Positions 1-11,399 of a stretch of DNA of 64,000 bases are shown in pieces. Source of the DNA: Girardinichthys multiradiatus (Eukaryota > Chordata > Actinopteri > Cyprinodontiformes > Goodeidae); NCBI RefSeq assembly GCF_021462225.1, contig NC_061805.1:28785958-28849957 (forward strand). The letters are read 5' to 3'. Under the pieces are notes generated by a model. That model did not search any database and was not told the origin of the DNA. It saw only the letters and a program-made list of their open reading frames with translations. Within the stretch, counting starts at the first letter, position 1, and each line of letters opens with the position of its first letter. The position numbers and the translations under genes are program-made.

Positions 1-190
1 CCTGGGGTCTTTCTGCATAGAGTTTGTATGTTTTCCCTATGTGTGCTTGGGTTCTCACCGGAAACTCCAGTTTGCTACCACAGTCCAAAACCATGACTGT
101 TATGTTAATTGGTTACTGTAAATAGCTCTTAGGCGTGAGTGTGTGCGTGTGCATGGTTGTTTGTTTTGTGTGTTTCTGTGTTTTGTAATG
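1..190 (+). repeat. fragment of an abundant teleost interspersed repeat
   Basis: The text (tttgtatgttttccctatgt, then 'acagtccaaaaccatgactg') matches, from memory, a repeat seen throughout teleost genomes; the usual downstream part of that repeat lies in reverse at 8895-9034. The class (probably a LINE 3' tail) is uncertain. The element is cut by the window edge. Confidence 0.5.
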
Positions 191-214
191 GACCACCAAC
201 CAAGAAATTATAAT

Positions 215-700
215 ATTTAAGCAGCAAGCAGCAATGGGTGACCCTCGCAGCTTAGCGCCGCTCAGCTCGGGAGACAGGCATTACCCTCTCCACGCCACCA
301 ACGAGCCCCCTGCTTAATTCCACACATCGCCACTAGGCAGCACTGTGAGCAACCTTTCATATGATCTTCACGATGGAAGCTGAAGTCACTTGGTTGTTAG
401 TAGGTGGGCTAAAGTGATGTCATCAATTCACTGTGCCAACATGTTCAGCATTTGTCCACGATGATACATACCATATTTTAGGTGGATCCAATGATATATG
501 AGAGAGGTAAAGCGTTGTTTCCTAGCAGGCGCCGTTGATCCAAAATCCATTGTAATACAATAAAGCTTTTTGGGTGATGACAAAGATCAATCATATTCAG
601 TTTGGAAAAAAATCAGACCATGCATGTCTAAATTAGAGCCAAAGTAAGGCCATGGTGTGACGTCTGACTTCGCCACACCGCCACGAACCGCCAACCAGGC
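215..700 (+). repeat. unclassified repeat R1, unit 1
   Basis: The unit starts near 'agcagcaagcagcaatgggt', close to a widespread teleost repeat start (…gctgcaagcagcgatggg…). The string GACCCTCGCAGC recurs near-identically in unit 2 at 4001 (GGCCCTCGCAGC). Bases 529-683 recur at 2250-2402. No coding capacity was found. Confidence 0.45.
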
Positions 701-1809
701 GGTACAGCACCAATTCCTTATCCAAATGAGAGCTGATTTCTTTATCTCTCAGACGCCAAAGCTTATTCATAGTAGAGTTTATTCAGTGAGCTAGTGTCCA
801 TTAGCTTAGCATCTAGCAGTCAAAGTCCGTCAGTGTAATGTGTCCCCCCCATGCCACTTCCGCTAGTTCACTGTTATCGACTCGCACACACATGTACACT
901 GGTCAGTTGATGTTACACTTTTATATTCACACAGCTGTTTACTAAACAAGGAAGTGGGCAGCTTTTAAATGTTTTAAGAAGATCAGGGAGCCGTTTAAAG
1001 CCATACGCTTCCCCTGGCATTATTTTTCGAACTTCTTAAAGAAGATTCTGGACCCGACAAACCCTAGCCGCCTCTTTCAGGGAGGTAGCTTTTATATTGT
1101 GTGCGAGGGAAAGCTATCTTCCCTCGCATGCAACAAAGGAACTTCAAACCTACTTCCCTCAAGATTACAGTATATTTCAGAGGGTTGGACCTCCCCCTCC
1201 TGGACTCATCACCGTTGCAATCGGAACACTATTGCACACATCTTCTACTCTTATTCTGTTTTCTCAAAATATCACTAAAACCATTCTGAACCATTTCTCT
1301 GCTTCAGAAGGTACAAAAAATTTCAGGGCACTCAGAACCAACAACACAGCCAAAGCGTTCTTAGGAAAAAACAATGGAGATGTTAAAGAGGAATCTCCTC
1401 ACCTTATAATGTGTTGTTGCAGGCTGTGATATCCAGTTCGTTTGTGGCCCCTAGCCAGAAGTGGAAAGCGCTTCCAGGGCAATATTTGTCTGAGCTACCG
1501 CACCCTGTTGGCGGTTAGACGCCTCGGAGCTCCTCCGGATCTTCCTCAGAAGCGTCACCACTGTTTACAACCACTTTCTCTTAAAAGGAATGATTCTCAA
1601 ACTGTTCTATAGTTTTAACACTTTTATCCTAAATAAGGCAGAGGAATGGTTACAGAGATCAGCGCTGAGGCTCCTGTCCTTAATCCGTTCGGTGATCAAA
1701 GTGACAAAGCAGCCCTGAAGGAAGGTCACACATGTTTTTTATGTCTGGGACTCCCTTGCAAGGGATGAACACTTCCTCAGTGTTTATCAGTAGGCTATGT
1801 GTCAGCATT
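700..1809. other. no gene seen
   Basis: Mixed-composition sequence with one 110-codon open frame (1097-1429) that has no domain-like pattern and no splice context. Nothing is annotated here. Confidence 0.5.
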
Positions 1810-2191
1810 TGTCATGATTTGGTTTTAATTCGGACCACAGTGCAGAGGAAGAGTCACCAGGAGGCCGATGATTACAGGTAAGTTGCTTTATTGGCTCGCA
1901 CTGACAATATTCTGACCAGGCCACAGACTTCTCAACATCAAGGCTTAATAACAACAAGAACAACAGAGGGAACAGCAGAAACATCAGGGTATAAATACAA
2001 ACAGAGAGAACAGGGAGAACCAATGAACAGAGACTGAATAATCATGGGGAACAAGGAACAGGTGTGGGTCAGACTACTGAGAGACAGAGGGAATGAGACC
2101 AATTAACATTATAACACAAACAAAAGGTAAACAAAGTCTAAACCAGGTTTAAAATAAACAAAACACAAACTAATCCACACAGATCCTGACA
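1810..2191. mobile_element. solo LTR-like element S1 (382 bp)
   Basis: The element begins TGTCATGA and ends TCCTGACA, imperfect inverted ends of the TG…CA type, and is bounded by a perfect 5-bp direct repeat GCATT (1805-1809 and 2192-2196). These marks fit a solo LTR. No internal coding region is present. The retroelement family is not identifiable. Confidence 0.6.
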
Positions 2192-2249
2192 GCATTCTGG
2201 TGTCTATCTAATAGAATGTTTAATAGCAGGTTTGAAGTTTCCTTGGGGG

Positions 2250-2402
2250 CGGCGTTGATCCAAATTCCAATGGAATCCAATAGAGATGTTAGGGGGTTGA
2301 CAAATATCAACCATATTAACTTTGGAGTAAATCAGACCATGCATGTGTAATTTAGAGCCAAACGTAAGGCGATGTCGTTAAATCAAAATTCGCCATGCCA
2401 CC
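2250..2402 (+). repeat. second copy of the R1 internal segment
   Basis: This aligns with 529-683 through GGCGTTGATCCAAA, 'aatcagaccatgcatgt' and 'ttagagccaa', with substitutions and small gaps. It shows that R1 pieces occur several times in the first 4.4 kb. Confidence 0.55.
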
Positions 2403-2664
2403 ACAGCCAAACCCTCTAAGTTGAAAGCTTTAGGAGGAGTTCACTCAGATTTGACATGTGATAACTTTTACTCCCCCAAGCCTTTAAGGCATACTGAAAT
2501 GGTAAAAATTACCTTTTGACTCAAAATTGCTGACTTTCGTTGGTTTTAGAATATACCTTCCACTAACTTTTTTGCTTGATTTGGGGTGCTCTACCTGTGT
2601 ACCAAATTTCAAATCTCTACATTAAGTTACAGGCCGCAGTTCCGCTGATTTTATTGCAACGTTT

Positions 2665-3230
2665 TCAAATTCCTTAACCTGTTAATACCTTAAATAAATC
2701 AAGTGTAGCTCCACAGTTATGAGGTCTACATGCAAACTTTTGGTACCTGTGTAAAGGTAAGACATAAAAAAATATGTTTCCAGTGGAACCACTATTGTAA
2801 CTGTTACTATGTCTAATTTATTTGTGATTAAACAAAGAAAAAATAAACAGTTTTGAGCCTCGCCAAAGTTTTTTTTCTAAATGAACATTGCAAAACACTA
2901 AGGAAATCCTTTGGAATTCCTAGGAGAACCCCCAAGTTGCATTCATTCACATCTTCACTATAGCTGCAGCAAATTTGGACTGAATAAGTTGAAGCATATA
3001 CGTTCCACAAACGTTTTAGAGGGCAATGTGCCAGGCAGAAATGGCAGTTAGGCAAAGGGTGCCAAAACTTTCCCAAATGTGTTTTTCACCTTATAAAAAG
3101 GAAATAAAAGGAAATCTGGTCAAATAAAAGTGCTGATTTCCATTGTAGGAGTCCTTCTGCATATGACATAGCCTTTGGTTATGACATTTACCCTGTGTGA
3201 CATCAAAATGTAAAGTTGCAAACATAACTG
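2665..3230 (+). repeat. unclassified repeat R2, copy 1
   Basis: This is a direct, diverged copy of 6655-7135: shared strings include 'tagctccacagttat', 'ggtacctgtgtaaaggtaag', 'gcagcaaatttggactgaat' and 'ggtcaaataaaagtgctgat'. No open frame is conserved between copies. Solo LTR S2 starts exactly at its right edge. Confidence 0.6.
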
Positions 3231-3801
3231 TGTTATGATTCTGGACTGTTTGTCTGCACCGTCTCTGTCTCTGATCTCGTTTTGGCCCCTTGGATTTCAT
3301 TCTGGTCATCCACCCTGTTTCTGCCTCCTGTCTACCACCCTCTGCCTAACCCTCAGATCCACCTGCCTGAATCTGCCTCCCCATGCATGGCATCGTTTCT
3401 GTGCCCTGACCACCGATTCAAGCCTCTCCCTCGGATCCTGTCGTCTGAATCAGTCTTCCCGGCTCTGACCCAGTTCCTGTCCCTCAACCACTGCACTCTG
3501 CCTGTACACTTGGTTTGTAAACCTTGGAGCAAGTGTGATGTTATCTTGCTGTCACCTAACCACTGCACTGAGGAGCTTACATACACCTTCCATATTCTTC
3601 CACAGATTCTGAAAAGGTTAGCGGCTTTATTTCTGAGCTTATATTTAATCTCAGCCACTAACCTGTCTGTCTGCCCTCAGAGGTTCTGTGCCTCCCGCTG
3701 ATGTTTTCCTGCCGAACGTCACCCAGAACTTTAAATAAATCTTTTGAATCTTATCTGTTGTGTCCGGCTGAAATTTCTGGTCCTCAGAACTAACCATTAC
3801 A
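3231..3801 (+). mobile_element. solo LTR-like element S2 (571 bp)
   Basis: It starts TGTTATGATTCTGG and ends CATTACA. The flanks are AACTG (3226-3230) and AACTA (3802-3806), a 5-bp target duplication with one mismatch. It carries AATAAA near 3735 followed by TGTGTCCGGCTGAA. Its ends and tail resemble S3 at 9410. Confidence 0.55.
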
Positions 3802-3829
3802 AACTAAGCTATTTGTGCAAAACTAATTT

Positions 3830-4350
3830 GGGGAATTGTTTTTTTGAATATTTAAGCCTCCTCTTGCGATATATTTAAGAGAAAAAAAGTCTGTCAAAAA
3901 TTCGGTGAGTTTTCATATATGTTTAGGCCTCCGAAAAGCCAATTAATTTGAATGGAGTGATTTACAATAGGCCTTAGTAGCGCTTTCGCTGCTCGGGCCT
4001 AATTAAAGCTGCAAACCACATTGGGCGGCCCTCGCAGCATAGCACCGCTTGGCGCTATGCTGCTGTGTAGCGACCATGGAACACTTACATCCCAGCTTGT
4101 AGATAGCCTCCATGTCATCTACAAGCCTGCGATCCCACACATTGCCATTACATGGTTATGTGAGCAAGCCTTCATATCACCTTCCATCATGCTGAGTTCT
4201 ACTATGGCAAGAAGTGTTTCAAATTTGGACAAAATTTGTGTTGAGCAGTTCTCACAGAGGAAGCACACAAAATTTTGTACAAATCCGATGATGTATGTCG
4301 AAGATATAGTATTTGATAATAATAGTTTTCCCCCTTCTAGTGAATGAAAT
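3830..4350 (+). repeat. R1 tail followed head-to-tail by R1 unit 2
   Basis: The tail (taagcctcctcttgcgatat, later 'cgctgctcgggcct' ending at 4000) is followed directly by a new unit start (aattaaagctgcaaaccaca). The tail also recurs in part at 8814-8850. A 108-codon open frame over this stretch looks fortuitous. Confidence 0.45.
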
Positions 4351-6260
4351 CATCATTTGAAAGCTCTTTGTACTTTGTTTATATTTGCATTTAAGGGGTC
4401 AGTTCCTTCTGTCTATGGACATAATGGACATAGCAAAGCGGTAAGCTGCAAATAACGCTAAAATGACAAATCTCTATAATTTAGACATGAACAGGACGTT
4501 ATATGCTGGCATGGCTTGATATAACGTCCTTGATAGCTGTAGCATTGTGCCTTCTGCTTATGTTGGTGCTGTGTGCTCGCTTTTAGCTCCTTAAAGATAT
4601 AACCATGCTGCGTGTTTTGAGTAGTTTTATTACATTAACAGTTTTGCATTGTTTTTGCTATTTTTGGCTTGCTCTATGGCGCTAGATAATTGTATCTCTG
4701 TTATCAAACTACAAAAATGACCGAACAGGTTAAAGTGGAACGCTCTTTGACCTGGACGGGGTGGGTGTAAAGTGCCTCAATAGAATTTAAAAAGACCGCA
4801 CTAAAACAAGTTGCCCTCAGATCCACCTCAGAACAGGGGTAAAAGAGGGGCCTGTGAGGCTACAATAACAAGGAGTTCAGACCAAAGCATTACAGATCCA
4901 CTTTATATAGACCACAACTGAATGATTTAATATATATATAAAAAATTATGAAATCAGTCTGTTTTAATTGTAAAAGGACCAAATCAAGCAAGAACTCCCA
5001 AAATGTTTTATTTCCCTAGAAGAAAATAAAATACCCACTCAGTTCCTTCACCAGAATTAAACAAAGACATTGGATTCTCTCTCGGTGGATCAGAGCATCT
5101 ATCTCATGCAACCAGCTGCTGGACACAAAGCTGTTCGTTGTTCAATTCTTTTTAATTGGTGTCAAGTCTTCCTCATTTGCATATGCATGCAGAAGGACAT
5201 CTTATTGGAGAAGAAGTGGGAATGGAAATGGGCTGAAAAGTAGCCGAGAGAGGGTGGAATGAATGAGCAAACAAGTGAATAACAGACGGGATGTGAGTAA
5301 GTGCTTCTAGAAAAATCAGTCTCTCTGGTTACCACGGCAACGAGAGGTGCAAGTTGGCTTTGCTCCCTGTGTAACCAATTATGTGTGTTTGTATGTGTAT
5401 GTGTGTACTATCTAGGATTATTGATAATGAAATGAGAAAGCGGGTCCACGTGAGCTTGTAAATGTTTCCAGGGCGTTTGACTTATAATATGTTTGCATCT
5501 GTTACTTGTGCCAACCTGTCTACCGTCAGTCTGTTACTACCAAGGATTTCTGCTATTTAATGGTACACACAAGTGAACAAAGCCCAGCGATTTTGCACTG
5601 TCTGATGACACTTCACAAAATGCTGTGCAACAGGGGGCTTGAGAGCACAATCACAAGTGGCTCACTTGCAAGAGATACAATTCATTGTGTGAAATGTTTA
5701 CTTTAGACATGGGGAGTTTTTTGTGTCTTGTGGGCAACTTCTGTGTCGTGTGTGTAAGAAATATTAAATAAAACAATTTTCTACCAGGCTTCAAAGTTCA
5801 ACCATTTTTGGGTTTAAAATGAGTTTAATAAAACTCATTCAAATACAAAAGCTATCAGAAATATAAGCTAATTTTGCATTGAAGTTTAATTATGTTAATA
5901 ATACATAACAAAAACTGAATTGAATTATGCAATTTCTAAAATAAAAAAGGGGTATTAAGAAATACAAATCACAATAAAACTAAATGACTTATTTTAAAAT
6001 ATGAACTGTCATGTTGCATCTAATTTATCTCAAAAGCTCATGTAATACCTTAACTACAACCCCAAATCCTTGATTAGTTAAAAAGGTTGAGCAATGGATG
6101 CAGGGCAGGAGCAGAGAGAAGAGAGAGAAGGAGGAAATTCAAACCATCTCTTCCTTTGATTTTGAAGGGCAATGTATGATTACTGGAGTGAACTCCAAGT
6201 GGGATGAACTCCAAGCCCTTACAAGGACCCAGTATGAGCATCAGCAATGCAGTATTATGT
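4350..6260. other. no gene seen
   Basis: AT-rich sequence without recognisable coding pattern, transposon ends or RNA genes; a short TG-rich tract lies near 5385-5410. Confidence 0.5.
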
Positions 6261-6263
6261 GTT

Positions 6264-6647
6264 TCACTCAGACATAGCTGCAGAATCTCTGCAAAGACTT
6301 CTGGCCATGCAAACAGACAGAGCTTTAGAGGAGCAGCAAACCCAAAGGAGGTGGATTAGCACTGTTTGTGAACTACAGATAGTGTAATCCAGGACATGTT
6401 CCTGTAAAGTATTGTTTTTGCAGTCCAGATATTGAACTGCTAGTAGTGAGTTTTCGTCCCTATTCATAAAATGAAGAACATTATGGAGAACTCTGAGCAT
6501 CCTCTTCATGAGAGTGTCATACAACAACAGAGTGTCTTTAGTTAGAAGCTTCTTCAGATCTAATGTAAGACAGACCACCACAGGAGATCCTTCCTCCCCA
6601 CAGCCATCGGCATCTACAACAGCTCTTTGAAGAAACCTGCATAACAA
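6264..6647 (-). other. unrecognised 127-codon open frame
   Basis: The predicted peptide is leucine- and cysteine-rich with a helical look (LLLYDTLMKRMLRVLHNVLH). A possible splice acceptor (TTATGCAG) lies just upstream of the FLQRAVVDADG segment, so it could be an exon or gene relic. I recognise no family, and it stops just short of repeat R2. Chance is a fair alternative. Confidence 0.2.
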
Positions 6648-6654
6648 TTAAATT

Positions 6655-7135
6655 ACACAACTTAAACAAATCAAGTATAGCTCCACAGTTATATGGTCAA
6701 CATGCAAACGTTTGGTACCTGTGTAAAGGTAAGTCATATTATAATATTTTTTTGTGGAACCACGATTGTAACTGTTACTGTGCCTGACTGATTTGTGATT
6801 AAAGAAAAAAAATTAAAAATGTTGTGCTTTGCCAAGAATTAAAACAGGTTATGTCTATCAACATCTTGACTATAACTGCAGCAAATTTGGACTGAATCAG
6901 CTGAAGTATATTTGTTCCACAAAGGTTTTAGTGGGCAATGTGCCAGGCGGAGCTGGGATTTCAGCATATTATAGCCAGATTTGCCATAACTGTGCCAAAC
7001 TGTGTTTTACATCTCATAAAACGGAATCTGGTCAAATAAAAGTGCTGATTTCTATTGTAGGACTCCTGCGTATGACAACCTTTGTTCATGACATATGCCC
7101 TGTATATAATCAAAATGTATAACTGTGAACAGCAT
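6655..7135 (+). repeat. unclassified repeat R2, copy 2
   Basis: Direct copy of 2665-3230, with the same strings in the same order but a different middle (around 6950-7010). It lies just downstream of the 3' end of the piggyBac remnant, so R2 could be flanking sequence carried by that element. Confidence 0.6.
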
Positions 7136-7384
7136 AAAATCAATATAGTGGAAAGAAATCTGACTAAATTGTATCCTTTTATCTCCAACTGGAGGAATTT
7201 TATTGAAAAAAAGAATTAGCAAATGAAAAATAATGAAAACAAATGTGAAACAAATTAGCAATGACAACTATATAAATAAATGTGCAAAAAACAACCACCA
7301 ATAAAAACTATATAAACAAATGTGCAAGAACAATAAGCAAACAAAAAGTATATAAACAAACTTGATGGCCACAGGAATTTCTTG

Positions 7385-8460
7385 CCAATTGAAATTATCC
7401 TTTGCACATTCAAATTGGTATTATTAATTATGGTCCAGATGGTGCTTGCACTAAAAAACAGCTTCAACAGGGTCAGCGGTGATCATGATTTTGTGGTATC
7501 AAGTCTAGGTCCTGGAGAATGTCTCCGGGTAAATGTAGGAGCTTGTGCGTCAATGTCAGGCTCACATACAACGTGCCACTTGTCCTTGTTGTCATCACCA
7601 GGTGTAGAGGTAGCCTGATTGCCTACCTCGATAGTTGTTTACCTGTTTTTGTTGGCTTGGTTGAGCTGCTCCTTTTTCTTAAGACAGAAGCTACCTTGCG
7701 TTTCATGGGCCTTGAGGCACTACGTAGCTGACGGGCAGGTGGCTCATACTACTCATCTTCTTCGTTTTCTGCACCTTCATCACTGCAGAAACAGAAGGAT
7801 ATATGCTGAAGACAAAATGTATCTAAATGACACTGACTTATAGTAAGCTTAGGAACACAATGGTAACACTGTAATGACACATTATGTTTGTTTTGTAACC
7901 ATAATAGTTTGCAAAATAGACTTCTCACCTTGAAGTAGAAGATAAAGCCTCAACCGAAGTAGTGGAAGCCTGGGTCCTTTCAGTGCCAGATGGTCCTGCC
8001 TCCTCCTGGCAGTAAAAACACATATTATAAATGTATTATTAAATTAATAAATATCCTACTGTACACTAAAAATAATAAAATAACATACAAAAGCACTGAT
8101 GTAATTCAGTAACAGTAAAGTGGTTTTGGTAAAGTGTCAATAATACAACAGCTATATAACAGGCCTTGAAACAGTTCCGCAAACAGGCCTTGCAATCCTT
8201 TTGTTCTCATGGGGGGCTAATATAATCAATTGCAAATAAAAATACCAACACTCCACACAACAGTAGTTCCAAATGTGAAAAAAAGTAAAGCCTTGTTGAA
8301 ATAGCTGACATTTAATGTAAAGTTGCTGGAAATAAAATGAAACACTATAACTTACTAGTTAACCGGGTCCCGAAGAAGATCCTCATCCTCATACACCTCA
8401 AAATCCATACTGTTGTCCGAAGAATCTTTTACTTCGAGGTCACTGCCCTGCAAAATTGTT
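7385..8460 (-). pseudogene. piggyBac-like (PGBD4-type) transposase remnant with introns
   Basis: piggyBac transposases cut and paste DNA at TTAA. On the minus strand an acidic N-terminal segment (SDLEVKDSSDNSMDF, YEDEDLLRD; 8373-8457) is followed by a possible exon at 8005-7929 (EEAGPSGTERTQAST, acceptor TGCCAG, donor GTGAGA) and one starting at 7782 (acceptor CTGCAG; PPARQLRSASRPMKRKVA). A further frame gives SPGPRLDT and LKLFFSASTIWTIINNTN with IGKKFLWPSS, the start of the piggyBac catalytic domain. The catalytic core itself is missing, and stops and frame changes interrupt it. No TTAA-flanked inverted ends were identified. Confidence 0.6.
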
Positions 8461-8895
8461 TCTAAGGCTTCCAAAGTGTTTGTTTTACTCTGTCCAAAAC
8501 AAGCAAGCTATGTGCGTAGCAGTGCATAAAACAAGACGTGTGTAAAGCAAAAGTTACTACCACTTTTATGACCTGACATGAATTATGTGACCAGAAAATG
8601 TCATACAAAAACGTGCCATACGTCCCCGCAAAGGTGGGATTTTCTAGTTTCCATTGGAACCAAAAAGGAGGGGGTGGGGAAACAGCGTATGCTTTCTGCA
8701 GCATTTTACGTGTAGACTCAGATATGCCTGAAGGATCCCTAAGCATCATCTTGTGTGTTTAAATTGCTGTAAATCTAAAAGTATTTGTGAAAACGTAATT
8801 TAGTGAATTGCTTTGTAAACATTAAAGCCTCCACTTGCGAGGGATTTAGGAAAATCAAATTTGGTGGTGTTTGACCGACTTATAGAGCCGACGAC
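8460..8895. other. flank of piggyBac remnant; R1-like scrap
   Basis: A 95-codon minus frame (8462-8749) lies upstream of the piggyBac N-terminus and may be its 5' region. Bases 8814-8850 resemble the R1 tail at 3846-3880. No gene is supported. Confidence 0.4.
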
Positions 8896-9034
8896 AAATT
8901 GGTGTCCCTCTGCTCTCCAGTCATTTTCTATACCGCTTCCTCCACAGTGGGTTGCGGGGAAGCTGGTGCCTATCTCCAGCAGTCTACGGGCGAGAGGCGG
9001 GGCACACCCTGGACAGGTCACCAGTCCATTGTAG
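8895..9034 (-). repeat. fragment of the abundant teleost repeat also seen at 1-190
   Basis: The minus strand carries ACCTGTCCAGGGTGTGCCCC and, further on, GAGATAGGCACCAGCTTCCC, ending GGAAGCGGTATAGAAAATGA. From memory this is the downstream part of the repeat whose upstream part lies at 1-190. Confidence 0.55.
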
Positions 9035-9409
9035 CCTTCTTTAAGTGCTAAAGAAAGATTGCAACAGTATAGTCACAATCTAGAAACTCTAATGTGAATG
9101 TTAGGCTGGAACTTATATAAACTCCCACCCTTGTTAAAGTTGAAAATTTCACATCAAAGAACAAACATCTTCTTCAGCATTATAGACCATCAAAAAGTGA
9201 CATGAAAACATTACCAAACAATGAAACAAACAAAAAAAAAAACAGTCACACCATAATTCTCTCCTGATTTTAAAAAATAAGCTTTGTTTCCTGGAAATAA
9301 GGTATTACTGCATTGTTTATTCTGACAGAAATGAGCAAGGTAATCAAATGCCATCCAGAGAAAATCAGAGGCCATCCTTGGCAATTCAAGATCTTCTAGC
9401 TGTGCCGAG

Positions 9410-10110
9410 TGTTATGATTCTGGCACGTCTGCTCTACCTTGTCTCCCTGGCTGCAATCAGCAGATTAGATGCACCTGGTGGCTGCTGCAGTGTAGTGCAA
9501 TCTGTGGAATGCCAAGCACCTGTGTCTTCCCTGATATATACTGACTCTGACAAGCAGACGTGCCAGATTTTTGAAAGCCATTCGTGTGAGTAGATATCCA
9601 GCGTTCCTTCCTGTCTGATCATTGTTCTTGACCTTGCCTTGCTTTTTGGATTTATGCCTCTGCCTGCTCCCTGTCAGACTATTTGGATTTTGGTTGTCGA
9701 CCTTGTTTCCAGCATCTGGTTTATGCCTCTGCTTGCCCCTTGCCTGACGCCTCTTGTTCCGATCGTTGACCCTGTTTCTGTCCTTGGATTATTGAACCAG
9801 CCTAGCCCTCGGATTATTCAGCCTGGAGTCACTTCTTACCTGTGCTGTGGAGATCACCGCCTGCCGCCCACTGAGGTTTCCCCTCTGGGTTTCAAGTTCC
9901 ATTCAAGACAAAAGCAGGTTAGTGGCTTTTCTGATTCCTGCAAAATCTGGACAGACTACAAGTCACTAATCCCTCTTTCTGCCTCAGTGATACCTGGAAG
10001 CTGTGAAGAGTGTTACCTGTGTGACGTTTTCCTGTGGCTAAATAAACCTTTTAAACTTTCAGTACTGTGTCCGGCTGAATCTTGGGTCTGCCTTTTTCTG
10101 ATTCATAGCA
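9410..10110 (+). mobile_element. solo LTR-like element S3 (701 bp)
   Basis: It begins TGTTATGATTCTGG and ends ATTCATAGCA, with a perfect 5-bp target duplication CCGAG at 9405-9409 and 10111-10115. AATAAA occurs near 10042, followed by TGTGTCCGGCTGAA as in S2. The pair S2/S3 thus represents one LTR retrotransposon family reduced to single LTRs. The open frame inside is not a gene. Confidence 0.7.
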
Positions 10111-10635
10111 CCGAGTACTATATCCAACATAGCTCTCACACATATAAAACCATGGCTAATGCTAATTGTGCTCAGTGACACGTTATACCAATAATCTGTC
10201 TGTTGTCAGATAGATCCTATAGCTACTCTCTGAAGGCCTTGCAATTTTTCTGTTTATTTTGTATTCTTTTGTTTACTTTCCAAGATGTTTTGACAAGATG
10301 TTAAAATGTCTTACTCCACATGTAATGGACATCCTAACTCATCCTAACTTGCTTGAAAATGGCAACCATTACTTTGGTTGGTATTTTTAACAGTATTTTA
10401 CAGTTTGATGCTGTGCAGAATGGTGATGGCTCAAATTGCACTTAATTGCTACTATTATCTCTATCATCTATTTTTCAACAGTAATATTAATCTGTTACAA
10501 AATTTTAAGATAAAGGGTCAACTGAGATTTTGTAACTACATCCACATACATGCATGGTAAAAAGAAAGTACACTCTTAAATGTGAGTTCTGATGGGTGGA
10601 ACAGTTGTGCAAGGTTTAAACGCACAACCTATATA

Positions 10636-10774
10636 CAGAGGCTTTAGTCCTTGGCAGAGCTGTCATGGGATCGACTACCGGCAGAGGTGACCTTTGCTGC
10701 GTGTCTTCTCCCTCTTTTCACTCCGTTTCTGTCATCTTACCATCTAAAAATTGAGAAAAATAAAGGCCACTAGG
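10636..10774 (+). repeat. degenerate tRNA-type SINE
   Basis: The stretch from 'gaggctttagtcctt' to 'aataaaggccactag' parallels the better-preserved SINE at 11183. The promoter boxes are mostly lost. Confidence 0.45.
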
Positions 10775-11182
10775 GCTGTAAAAAATATTTAATTTTGATA
10801 CTTGTTTTACACTTTGCCCTTACTCTTATTTATTAAATAATGACCTAAGGAAATCTGTGCTTTGGTGTTTTAAACACTTGAGTTAGATTTAAATACTAAA
10901 TAAATTTTTATGTTGAAATACAGGACATGAGACAGGTGGTACTTTCTTTTTACATTAATTTAAAAAACGTACAGTATAAACAGAACAAAATATATTGCCA
11001 TGTGTTTTTACTAGGTCTGTGTTGCATGTTAACATTTTATTATTAGAATGCATTTTTTTTTATAGAATTTCACATTAAGTTTTTGTTTATGAATGCTAAA
11101 AGTGGTGGTTGTCATTTCATAATTTCATACTTTTGCGGTTTTGTTGTGTTTGTACAACCCTTTGTATGAAATGGAGTCATCT

Positions 11183-11358
11183 GGGGGCACTGGTGGCTCA
11201 GTTGGTAGAGCACGCACACCATGAAAAGAGGCTATAGTCCTCTATGTGGTTGTCCTGTGTTTGATTCTTGGTCTCAGGCCATTTGCTACATGTCTTTCCT
11301 TTCTCTCTCCACCCTCTTTCCTGTCTGATTACTGTACAATAAAGGCCACTAGAGCCTA
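11183..11358 (+). repeat. tRNA-derived SINE
   Basis: The head has an RNA polymerase III A box (TGGCTCAGTTGG) and a decayed B box (TGTTTGATTCTTGG); the body ends 'aataaaggccactagagcc'. The same family occurs reversed at 28432-28575. It is a retroposon rather than a working tRNA gene. Confidence 0.65.
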
Positions 11359-11399
11359 CATGCTGCTGCATGTTACGTACCAGCCACCTGTCAGTTAAT

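Noticed and set aside
9639..10178. 179-codon plus frame
   Set aside because: Lies within solo LTR S3 and crosses its right edge; low-complexity Pro/Leu/Cys content, no domain.
11183..11260. True tRNA gene
   Set aside because: A and B boxes are present but no stable cloverleaf or anticodon arm could be drawn; the body and tail are those of a SINE. The same holds for 28432-28575, 30625-30752 and 49950-50200.
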